From NCBI GenBank assembly GCA_008704415.1, contig VXIS01000194.1:1-64000 (forward strand): a stretch of DNA of 64,000 bases. The letters are read 5' to 3'. The stretch is from Sphaerosporella brunnea (lineage: Eukaryota > Ascomycota > Pezizomycetes > Pezizales > Pyronemataceae). How positions within the stretch are numbered: the stretch's first letter is position 1; each line of letters begins with the position of its first letter. The notes under the pieces were generated by a model that was given only the letters and a program-made list of their open reading frames with translations, had not been told where the DNA came from and did not search any database. Shown one piece after another: positions 55,803 through 64,000 of the stretch. The position numbers and the translations under genes are program-made.

Positions 55803-58800
55803 TCATTCTTGTGGCTTCTCCGGCCACTTTCCTACATGAGTGTTCGCCAAGAAGCCAAGGATGGCTTCCGTACATCTTGTGTCAGCCAGGACTCTGGCCA
55901 CCGGGGTGGAGGTCCTCTTCCACCCCTCCTTGTCTCCTACTTTCGTAGCCAGCCCTATGGCCTTCCATAGGGCTTCCTGCTCTTTCTTCCATCTGGCACA
56001 CCTCTTCAGGAGGTGCTCCCTTGTCTGCTTGGGGGCCTTGCGGCACCACCAACACTTGTCATCCGCCCGACGGCCCGTGCACATCAGGTAGGGGGCTGTG
56101 GGCGCTTTGTTGAGCCGCAGCTGAAAGTACCGGGACGCCAGAGCTTTGGGAGCCTTGGCGGCATTCTTGTCCCACTTAGCCTTACGCTTGTAGTAGGCTT
56201 TGGCTTTGATTTGTCGGCTCAGCCAGGCGTTTCGGTCTTTCGTTCTGGCGTCGGTGACTAGGCGGCCGATGTGTGCCAGGGAGGTGGTCCCAGTCGTGTG
56301 CAACCGATCTAGCCGGTCTCTCGCGGCAGCTTTGGCGGCTTGGTCGGCCATTTCGTTGCCGGGGATGCCTTTGTGCCCAGGCACCCACCTGTACTCAGTG
56401 CTCCAGCCTAGTAGGAGTAGTTTGTTTTCGGCTTGGTGGATCCGTGGTAGTAGCCATTGACCAGCTCCAGGGTCGCCACGCTTCAGGCATTTGAGCGCCG
56501 CTTGAGCGTCCACGAAGACGTAGACGGTTCCCGGCACGTCCGGTGGGTCGTCTTGTTGGAGACGTGATCTGACGTGGGTGCTTCTCGATGCCAGCTCTAG
56601 GCCGGCCGCGATGCCAAATAGTTCTGTGTCATAGGCTTCCTTGTTGTTGCCGATGTAGGCACTGCTTCGGCACCATTCGTCGATGGCCATATCGGTCCGT
56701 GCGACTGCGCCAAAAGCGCAGTGGCCGTCTTCCAAGCGCGACCCATCTGTGTAAACCGCCAGGTGGTTTTCCGTGGGTTGTTCCAGTGACGCGGCCATCA
56801 ACGCCGCTGTGGTTTCGTCCTCCTCAATGGTGACATGGCCGGTGGGGTGTCGGAGATTCGGTCGGGTCGGTTCTATGTTTGCGGGGTGTCCAGGGATGGC
56901 CATGACCAGTTTGCCCATGATATTGAGCGGTTGAGTTTCTGGGGCACTCCCTCCAAAGGCGCTGCTTGCCACAAAGCGGAGCAGATCGTTGGTAGACTTG
57001 GCTTCTGGTTGTCGGATTCCCCTTGCGTCGGCTGCGGCCTTTCGTATGCGGTTGCCGGCTGGGTTGTTGTCTGGGGTTGCAGCCAGGCGGGCTGCAAGGC
57101 GCCTGCGTCTGTGGCGGAGGACAGTTCCAGCGTCTGTCAGGCCGGCTTCGCAGATAAGGGGTCCAATAGCTGATGTCGGTAAGGCACCTAGCACTGATCT
57201 GGCCTGTCTGTTGAACAGCTTCTGTATGTCGGCAGTCCTTTCCTTCTGACCGTCAAACCACAGTTCAGTTCCGTATAGAGCGACTGCTTGCACCGCCGCG
57301 ATCTGGATCCTGCGTACGTTCTCAGTGCACAATCCCAGCCGACCTGTCAGTGACCGGATCCTGGCCTCCGCGGATCTGGCCTTGCCCATTCTGACGTTGT
57401 GGTGATGCTGAAGCGTCAGCTTGGAGTCCAGGAAGACCCCGAGCCACCGTGTCGCATGCTTGTTGTAGGGAACTTGCACGCCAGCCACAGAGACTTTCAT
57501 GTCGGGGAGCCTCCGCTTCCGTGTCAGCAGAATTGCTTCGGTCTTAGCCACATCAAAGGCCACTGCGTTGCCATCCGCCCAGTTGAGGCTGGCGGTCGCG
57601 CAGCGGTTGAGCATGTTTGTGATGTCCGCTACTGTATCTCCGGTAGCAACCCACGCGATGTCATCTGCATATGAAAGCGCGAAGGTGCCTTGGACCGCCT
57701 TTTCCACCTCTGGGAAGAGGCCTGAGAGATATATCGCGAAGAGGATGGGCGAGATCGGGGATCCTTGTGGTAGCCCTGTCTTGATGTCAGTCGTCTCGCC
57801 GAGTTGTCCTTCGACCTTCATCTGGACTCGTCTGTTCTCCATGAAGGAGGCGGTCCATTTGATCAGGCTATGTGGTGCTCCTAGTTTGACGAGTCTGCGT
57901 ATAAGCACCGCTTTCGATACATGGTCAAATGCTCCCTTGACGTCCATCAGTAGTGTGCCAACCATGCGTTTCTCCTGCCAGGCCTCTTGAGCGTGATCCA
58001 TCAAAATGGCGACCGCGTCTACTGCTGCTCTTCCACGTCTGCTGCCAAACTGGCCATCGTGTAGCCAGCCCTTAGTTTCCGCGGCTTGTGCCAGTCTGCT
58101 CGTGGCTACCCGCTCAATCATCTTACCCAAGCAGCACAGCAAGGAGATGACCCGGTGAGATCGTGCTTTGGAGTAGTCGTCTTTGCCAGGTTTGGGTATG
58201 ACGACGCCGGTGGCTTGGCGCCATGGCAGCGGGTGGTGGCCTTGCCAAATGCAAGCACGTACAAGCCCTATGAACCTGGCGGGGCCCCACCTGTACACTA
58301 GCCTGACTGCAGAGGGGCCCAGCTTGTCTGGGCCGGCGGCTGAGCGGGAGGTCTGTGCGAAGCACGCCTGCTCGACCTCCTCGTCCGAGACGTATGTGTC
58401 GTTGCTTAGTCTGTCGAGCTCTTGAGGGGACCAGTCATCTGCTGGAGGCTCCGGGAAGGCCTGGCGTGCCATCATGTCGCTCTTCTCTTTTGTGGTGGTG
58501 GCTGTCCTGCCGTCCTGGCCGGTAAGCGTACCTCCTTCGGCCATTGTGGGGGCGTTGTTGGTGAATCTCAGTGCCTTCCAGGTGTCTTCCGGACCGGCGT
58601 TTTGAAGGAAGGAGGCCCAGTGCTCCCGTTTCGCTTTCCTGATGGCGCTCCTGAGCGCCCTGCGTGCATTCTTCACCGCCTGACGAGTGGTTCCTTGACG
58701 TCTGCGGATGGAGCGTTTGACCGCGCTGAGCACACGGCGTAGTTCGTCGATGTCTGCGTTCCACCAGCGTTTAGAGCGTGCGCATATGCGTAGCGGTTTG

Positions 58801-59666
58801 ACGTGCATCTGGAGGACTTGGGTGATGGTTGCCAAGATCCAGGTGGCCTCTTGATCAAGAGTTGTTACTGGCGCATCGATCTGCACTACCGGCCTGCTTG
58901 CGGCCAGGTCTTTCCACGTGATTTCGGCATCCTGTAGTTGTTTTTCCGTCATGCCGTTGATGTCCCAGCCAGTAACCTCCGCGCTAGTTTGGTTGGAGGA
59001 GTTGGGGTTGTCCTCGAGACATGACCACGTTATTAACTGGTGATCTGAGCCGGTTTCGAGCTCGGGCTGATCTATAGACCAGTCATTGACACTGATGTTC
59101 TTTGACAGCGTGAGGTCTAGAATGGCTGGTTGTGCTCCGCGATCGCAAGTGGGGGTGTCGTCGTTCAAAACGGTCAGCTCGTGGCGGTCAATGAGTGTTT
59201 CGAGCCAAGCACTATTGCGGTTAGCTTGGCAGGTCGGGTCCCAGCGTACGCTGTGTGCGTTGAAGTCGCCCGCCAGGATGACTCTATCTGAGTCCATGAT
59301 GGCGGTCCAGTTTTCAGCCCGACTGGGCCTCTGGCTGGTGAAGGCGTCGTTGACTACGTTAATTTTGAACTGGTCGTAGACGTTGACAACGCGGCACTTG
59401 GCACCCGCTGGTGAGGTTGCGTCGATGACCATGACATCGCCAGCGTTGGATACCAACTGGGATTGCACCGTAAAGTTGGTCTTGGAGTTAGTACGTATGG
59501 CGGCCCAGGTCCTGCCTGAGCCGTAAATCCGAAAGGCCTGATGTGTGATACGGTAGGCCGGAGGTTCTTGAATGAGCACTAAATCCGTCTTGTTGCGTAT
59601 TGCAATTTCCAAACAGGTCTGCAGAACTGGTCCAGACCTGTTAACGTTGTGCTGAATGCACCGCAT
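55803..59666 (-). CDS. LINE ORF2: endonuclease, reverse transcriptase, RNase H
   Basis: 1,287 codons without interruption. Order: apurinic-type endonuclease (HNVNRSG at the start, LIQEPP near 35, LAGDFNAH near 130, GSDHQ near 206); reverse transcriptase (RPxx-like core, GLPQGSPISPILF, and SYADDIAW near 663); RNase H (AVYTDGSR near 968, VDAQAALKCL, WVPGHKGIPGNEMAD); and a C-terminal Cys-His finger (CWWCRKAPKQTREHLLKRC near 1200). APE plus RNase H plus a CCHC-like end is typical of the fungal Tad1/R1-I group. It nicks the target and primes cDNA synthesis from LINE RNA. All catalytic motifs that I can check are present. Confidence 0.95.
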   Translation of the reverse strand: MRCIQHNVNRSGPVLQTCLEIAIRNKTDLVLIQEPPAYRITHQAFRIYGSGRTWAAIRTNSKTNFTVQSQLVSNAGDVMVIDATSPAGAKCRVVNVYDQFKINVVNDAFTSQRPSRAENWTAIMDSDRVILAGDFNAHSVRWDPTCQANRNSAWLETLIDRHELTVLNDDTPTCDRGAQPAILDLTLSKNISVNDWSIDQPELETGSDHQLITWSCLEDNPNSSNQTSAEVTGWDINGMTEKQLQDAEITWKDLAASRPVVQIDAPVTTLDQEATWILATITQVLQMHVKPLRICARSKRWWNADIDELRRVLSAVKRSIRRRQGTTRQAVKNARRALRSAIRKAKREHWASFLQNAGPEDTWKALRFTNNAPTMAEGGTLTGQDGRTATTTKEKSDMMARQAFPEPPADDWSPQELDRLSNDTYVSDEEVEQACFAQTSRSAAGPDKLGPSAVRLVYRWGPARFIGLVRACIWQGHHPLPWRQATGVVIPKPGKDDYSKARSHRVISLLCCLGKMIERVATSRLAQAAETKGWLHDGQFGSRRGRAAVDAVAILMDHAQEAWQEKRMVGTLLMDVKGAFDHVSKAVLIRRLVKLGAPHSLIKWTASFMENRRVQMKVEGQLGETTDIKTGLPQGSPISPILFAIYLSGLFPEVEKAVQGTFALSYADDIAWVATGDTVADITNMLNRCATASLNWADGNAVAFDVAKTEAILLTRKRRLPDMKVSVAGVQVPYNKHATRWLGVFLDSKLTLQHHHNVRMGKARSAEARIRSLTGRLGLCTENVRRIQIAAVQAVALYGTELWFDGQKERTADIQKLFNRQARSVLGALPTSAIGPLICEAGLTDAGTVLRHRRRRLAARLAATPDNNPAGNRIRKAAADARGIRQPEAKSTNDLLRFVASSAFGGSAPETQPLNIMGKLVMAIPGHPANIEPTRPNLRHPTGHVTIEEDETTAALMAASLEQPTENHLAVYTDGSRLEDGHCAFGAVARTDMAIDEWCRSSAYIGNNKEAYDTELFGIAAGLELASRSTHVRSRLQQDDPPDVPGTVYVFVDAQAALKCLKRGDPGAGQWLLPRIHQAENKLLLLGWSTEYRWVPGHKGIPGNEMADQAAKAAARDRLDRLHTTGTTSLAHIGRLVTDARTKDRNAWLSRQIKAKAYYKRKAKWDKNAAKAPKALASRYFQLRLNKAPTAPYLMCTGRRADDKCWWCRKAPKQTREHLLKRCARWKKEQEALWKAIGLATKVGDKEGWKRTSTPVARVLADTRCTEAILGFLANTHVGKWPEKPQE

Positions 59667-59732
59667 TATAATACTTCGTCTGCCGCCGGCGTGGCCGGGA
59701 CTGACAGTGTGGGTGATCCCAGGTCTATAGCG

Positions 59733-61649
59733 TCAGGTCATGGCATCATCCGCACCGTCCCCATTCATGTCCTGATCTATTGCCGGAGCCTCCTTGGTGG
59801 CGAGTAGGCGTGGGCGTCGGGGGTCCCTCAACATGGCGCCGGCCTCAGGCCGTTGGTTGGAGGTTTCTCTGTTCAGCCCGATCAGGGTAGCGTTGGCCCC
59901 TGACGCCTGGCTGGCAGCGGCCGGCTCTGTCAGGCTGGGTTTGGCCCTGGCTTTCCTAACCGCTTCCTTCTTCTTGGAGCAGGAGTCGCTCTTCGCCGAG
60001 TGCCCTTCACCGCAGTTAGGGCACTTCAATGTCGGCGCAGAGTTCCTGCAGATGCGGCCGGCTTTCTTGTTGCACTCAGCACAGTCCTTTATGTTGCACT
60101 TATGGGCTGTGGTTAGGTGGTCCTTGCTGCAGTGAGCGCATCTCGGGCTGCTCCGCATTTTCTTCATGTAGCAGTTGTGTGCCAGGTGGCCCCATCCGGA
60201 GCAGAAGTCGCAGAAAGCATCAGGGCCTGCCTTCAGATATGGTTCGGCTTTGAGGCATCTGCCCGACAGCAGGAGGCCCTTCCTGGTGGCAAGCAGGGCT
60301 GAGCTGCGGTCCTTCACCGCAAAGGTGACAGAGGAAGCTCGCGTAGTTCCTTCGTTCAGGCGATGCCTGACCTCCGGTTCGTTGGTCAGCCATCGAACTT
60401 GCATGGGGATGACCAGGCCGTCGTTATCCGTCATCAGGTCTCGTTTTAACAGGTCTAACTTGCCGAGGTATCTGGAGATGTCAACCCCGTGGACCTTGAT
60501 GCGGGTCCATTCCTCATTAGCGTTGACTGCGATAACGCCCGAGTCCAGGCGCCTGGCAGCTGCGAGCACGATGTCTCCGTAGTGACAGAGCTGAGTGGCG
60601 GTCGCGGAAGGGCACGTCACCGCCATGACCGTCCCCCTCTGGTTCTGGTTGACGGCGGCGAGGCGCAAGAAGCCTGGTGCGCCTCTGGCGGCCAGGGCGT
60701 CATTTATCGCCCGTACCATCTTGGCGCAGTAAAGGGCATCAGCCTTGGACTGCGATGCACCCTCCTCGCGTGTCAAGATCACTATCCTGGCCCTCCGCGG
60801 CACCTCGTGCCCGGCCGGCTTAAGGTCGGGGGTGGGGTTAGCGGGTTTGGCGGGTCTCTTAGCCTTAACGACCGCCGTCCAAGAGCCATCATTTCGAGTA
60901 GTGTCGCTTCCATTGTTGACTGCGGCAGTATAGTTGCTGGGCTTGGCTGCAGTTTTAGGGGTGGAGCGGGTGGGGCGGGTAGTGGCAGTGGTGGTGGTGG
61001 TGTTGTCGTCGTCGGGTCGCGGCAGGATTGTCGGGGGCGTCGGGGCTTTTGCCGTCTTGCGGGGCATTTTTTGGGTCTTTGGGGGGGCGTGCTGGGACGC
61101 AGCGAGAGAGAGAGAGTCTCGCTTGGCCTGGGCCATTTGGGCCAGGCGTCGGAGTTCTGCGGCATGCTCTGCGTCTGATCTGGATGAGGTCATTTCAGTA
61201 TCCTCGGTTGACCAGTCGAGGGGGTCCTGGAGGATCCTGTTAGGTCCTAGGTCTTCGGCTTCGGCTAACGCTGAGACTGAGAATCTGGGTGCGGGTGACG
61301 GGGGTTGTGGGACGGAGTTGATTCCCTTGGTCGCGATTATGCGTTCTAGGCCCGCGATCTTGGCTGCGAGCGAGCTTGTGGCCTCTTCGATATGGCGGGC
61401 GGTGCGGATTGTGTGAGCCTCAAAGGCTGCATCTAGGCGGTTGGTGTAGGCGTTGAAAGCCGTGTCCAAGTGGGCCGTGTAGTTTCTCATGGCCTCTTTG
61501 ATGGCGTCGTGGACTGACTCCACCAGCTTGTTATCTCCGGGCGTGTCATTGCGAAGTCGCTTGCGCGACTCGGCCAGGGAGCGGGCGGGAGTGCTATTAA
61601 AGGTGACGGGGGCGGGGGTGGGGGTCTTTCCCCGCAGCCCGCGTGTCAT
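59733..61649 (-). CDS. LINE ORF1: Gag-like nucleic-acid-binding protein
   Basis: 638 codons. The N-terminal half is low in complexity (Thr/Pro/Lys-rich) with a predicted helix around residues 45-110. A central RRM-like part is plausible (around 290-410, including VPRRARIVILTREEG). The C-terminal part carries three or more Cys-His knuckles (CDFCSGWGHLAHNC near 475, CAHCSKDHLTTAHKC, CPNCGEGHSAKSDSC). Such ORF1 proteins coat LINE RNA. Its stop lies 66 bp before ORF2's ATG, so ORF2 would need reinitiation or a similar mechanism. No lesion seen. Confidence 0.9.
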   Translation of the reverse strand: MTRGLRGKTPTPAPVTFNSTPARSLAESRKRLRNDTPGDNKLVESVHDAIKEAMRNYTAHLDTAFNAYTNRLDAAFEAHTIRTARHIEEATSSLAAKIAGLERIIATKGINSVPQPPSPAPRFSVSALAEAEDLGPNRILQDPLDWSTEDTEMTSSRSDAEHAAELRRLAQMAQAKRDSLSLAASQHAPPKTQKMPRKTAKAPTPPTILPRPDDDNTTTTTATTRPTRSTPKTAAKPSNYTAAVNNGSDTTRNDGSWTAVVKAKRPAKPANPTPDLKPAGHEVPRRARIVILTREEGASQSKADALYCAKMVRAINDALAARGAPGFLRLAAVNQNQRGTVMAVTCPSATATQLCHYGDIVLAAARRLDSGVIAVNANEEWTRIKVHGVDISRYLGKLDLLKRDLMTDNDGLVIPMQVRWLTNEPEVRHRLNEGTTRASSVTFAVKDRSSALLATRKGLLLSGRCLKAEPYLKAGPDAFCDFCSGWGHLAHNCYMKKMRSSPRCAHCSKDHLTTAHKCNIKDCAECNKKAGRICRNSAPTLKCPNCGEGHSAKSDSCSKKKEAVRKARAKPSLTEPAAASQASGANATLIGLNRETSNQRPEAGAMLRDPRRPRLLATKEAPAIDQDMNGDGADDAMT

Positions 61650-62117
61650 CGCCCGCGTTGTTTGCGACGCGCCTAGGGCACCCGGCGTGGGGGGGGGTCG
61701 GGGTCGGGGGTACCGTGTCGGGCGTGAAAATTGGCGTTGGGGTGGGCGCCGGGGTCGGGGTCAAAATTGGTTCGGACCACTGGGACGCGCCCTGCAAGTC
61801 CGTCACCATGTCTTCTGCGTCGTTTGTGTCGCCCATCTGGGACGACACGATCGGGTCGGCCGGGTCCTCAAAGGGATGCGCGGCGCTGGTCATGGTAGCC
61901 GTGACTGCGTGCGTGCGTAGCGACGGCTACGACTCGCTTGCTTGCGGCTTTTTTGTTCTGCGCCCGTAGGCGTGAAGCAGGAGAATTTTTCGCGATCGGG
62001 GTTTTTAACCAATAAGGGAGAGACACGTATCGGCTTGGCGTTACCGAGCGCGATGCGTGTGTAGTGTAAGAGGGTTGCTTAGTCGAGGTTCCTCAGTCGT
62101 ACGACAAGGAAACCTAC

Positions 62118-62772
62118 TCGACATCCGGCTTCTTGTCTTGGACTTTCTTACGAACGTCTGTGAGGGTTGTTTGCGTCCGAACACTCCGTTCATCGTAACT
62201 GGCCAGCCTGGAGTTAGATCCCTCTGTTACTTGACTAGATAGGTGAATTCTTACGCCTCAAATTCGACCTTAGTGACAAAAATGCTACCCCGAGGGACTG
62301 GGGGCAGCTGGTCGTTCCGAAGTTTGCCTGTTTCTTTCTTTGTCGGCTGTTCTGGGCTTGGTTGCTCCTTCGCCTTACCTTCCTCACCCCCTTTTAAGGG
62401 CGAGTCTGTTTTCTGGGCCTTTAAAACGTTTTGCTCATCCTCGCTCTCTGTGGTATCTTTCGCTTGTGTAGTCACAGCTTCATTACGGTAAGGCAACCTG
62501 AAAACTTCGACCGTAAAAGTCGTCTTCTCCTTCTTGCGCCACGGGACCCACGTCCTTCCTTTCTTTTCGGTTTTCTGTCCAGCTTCCCCATCTTGTCCGT
62601 CTCGGCTGTCGACGCGGCCCTTCTCACCGTCACCGGTAACGTTACCGTCATCGTCGCCGCCGCTGCTGCTGCCTTTGCGGTTGTCGTCGTCAACGCCACT
62701 CATTGTTTCGGGGTCAAATAGGTTGCGGATATCCTTCTCTGGGTCGCCCTGGCTGTGCGTATCACCCTCCAT
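62118..62772 (-). CDS. Two exons, probably the 5' end of the MACPF gene
   Basis: ATG 62772 opens an exon to 62255 (donor GTAAGA). It joins in phase to 62207-62118, whose donor is GTAGGT. The protein is highly charged (Gly/Asp/Lys-rich) with one ordered patch (TTFTVEVFRLPY) and, after the splice, a ubiquitin-like stretch (TTLTDVRKKVQDKKP). The next exon on the same strand would start at about 55558, beyond the LINE, so the LINE would sit in this intron. The phase at that junction is not settled, so a separate upstream gene remains possible. Confidence 0.55.
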
Positions 62773-64000
62773 GAAGTCGCGCGTTCTAGCATATGTGGGG
62801 ACTTGGTGTCAGTGTGCGTGTTTGCATATATTTTAGTTGGAAGCCAATGGCTCACAGAGATATCCTCTTGGGCTGTGGAATGCGTGAAGTGCCCTTTCTA
62901 TCACCGGGAAGAAGATTGTAAGATGGAAAACCTTGTTGTAGTGGTTTGTGGAAGAAAATGGTTAAAGCAGGTGGTGGAAGCGCAAGTCAGTCTCCAGAGT
63001 CGCTAAGATATCGAGTGCTCTCTGGATCTTTTCGGCCATAATTATTGGTGGACGATACCCCGCTTCACCTCTGCAGGATGATGATGTGTCCGCATAATAC
63101 ACTTGCTCGTGTTTGTATGTTTCGCCGAGGCGTCGGCCATGATGCATCAATGTTTCAGTTTTCAGCTGGAAACCACTGGCGGACAGCGCGAATGACTGCA
63201 CGCCGAGAGGTGGGGGTGGGATGTGTGGTGGTAACGACCGCCGACGCGTCGCGCTCTCCGCTCAGCAACAGGTTGGTTGGTCCAATTTTACGCCGCCCCA
63301 CCCCCCAATTGATCAAGGCATTTACTAGTAGTTAAACAAGCTCCAGCTGAGTGCGACGCCAACACACGAGACACGGTACTTTGTGCTGATCCGTTCTCGT
63401 ATAACTACAAGGTATGTGCTTAAGTACAGAATTATCACCCTTGTAAAATAGAGTACATTTACCCAATTGGCCATTCCCATTGCCATGACTTGCAGGCGGG
63501 GTAATTACGATTTCAAGCTTAATAACACATACAAAACACCCGCTGTCCCGTCGAGTGATGAGTGTGAATCTTCTATTTTTCACACCCGAGTGCCATTGGT
63601 CCCTAAAACCTGGGCGTTGTATTCTCCATAGCCAGAAGGAATTTCGAGAATCTGAGTTTGATGGGTGATGGAGCGAGCGAAATCAAGCACACTGTTAATG
63701 TTCTTTTGAAAATAAATCTTTTTTGGTGGAGTCCAAAGTGGGGGTACCTATATTATATCCACACCGGGTATAGGCGTCCCCAACCATACTTATTCACAAG
63801 AGGTGGAACTGCAGATCGGCAGTACATTAGAGCCAGTCTGCCCACCCAGAAGGGTATATCTTGATCATTTTGAGCTTGAGAGATGTGATCTGTCAGATTT
63901 GGCTTCCGTCAATACTCTCGGTGATTGGTGAAGATTGTGCTTGCACTGTTGGCTGTTGACGGTTCCTACCATTTTCGCCATAGTAAGACATTTTGCTTTC
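62773..64000. other. No gene clearly supported
   Basis: One minus-strand frame (63201-62962) is protein-like (PPIIMAEKIQRALDILATLE) but has no recognised domain and may be an exon of an unseen gene. The remainder to the right edge shows nothing I can support. Confidence 0.35.

Larger units (their letters stand above)
55600..62076 (-). mobile_element. Complete Tad1-type LINE (6,477 bp) with 17-bp target duplication
   Basis: GCTTAGTCGAGGTTCCT flanks it at 55583-55599 and 62077-62093. On the minus strand: 5' UTR of about 430 bp, ORF1, 66-bp gap, ORF2, short 3' UTR with a GGCCGCAAGCGGCC hairpin (about 55642-55655) and an A-rich tail (AAAACAAAACAAAAACAAACAAAAA pattern) next to the duplication. 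Both ORFs are open throughout, so it may be competent. It lies in the same orientation as the MACPF gene. Confidence 0.95.

Noticed and set aside
55760..59379. Many + strand frames over the LINE
   Set aside because: Antisense of ORF2, which has all catalytic motifs.

Overview
The window looks like accessory, transposon-rich DNA from a filamentous ascomycete, most likely a Pezizomycotina species. This rests on short GT-AG introns with CTAAC-type branch sites, a lone dispersed 5S rRNA gene, intron-containing tRNA genes, a Tad1-type LINE, several hAT and Tc1/mariner-type elements, and fungal families such as a CorA-like membrane protein and a MACPF protein. The species cannot be named from the sequence alone.

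Layout. 0-4.1 kb: the 3' part of a Tc1/mariner-type transposase with a cysteine-rich insert, a multi-TM protein on the minus strand, and a broken EBP-type sterol isomerase gene. 4.1-13 kb: two 3,172-bp hAT transposons, each with a perfect 8-bp target duplication and both with the same in-frame stop, flanking a small secreted cysteine-containing protein. 13.1-18 kb: a decayed tRNA-Ala and a multi-exon CorA-like gene. 18.9-23.7 kb: 5S rRNA, tRNA-Asp and repeats. 23.7-26.1 and 34.5-36.7 kb: two paralogous trypsin-like (PA clan) serine protease genes; pieces of the family lie at 38.4 and 42.8-43.7 kb. 27-43 kb: a graveyard of MITEs, LINE 3' ends, a duplicated block carrying tRNA-Asp, and fragments of cellular genes. 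45-50 kb: a secreted-protein candidate, an 860-bp inverted-repeat element, a decayed gene and tRNA-Ala.

50.5-55.4 kb, probably with further 5' exons at 62.1-62.8 kb, holds a roughly 18-exon MACPF (perforin-like) gene. A 1.1-kb hAT derivative sits in a coding exon near its 3' end. A complete Tad1-like LINE (55.6-62.1 kb, 17-bp target duplication, both ORFs open) sits in what appears to be a 5' intron.

Main theme: cellular genes (MACPF, serine proteases, EBP, M3 peptidase) are being broken, copied and scattered among several active or recently active transposon families. The least explained genes are the serine proteases with a lysine/arginine-rich N terminus and the Cys-rich insertion inside the mariner-type transposase. 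Exon borders given here are my own readings of splice sites and reading phase; none has been tested against transcripts.
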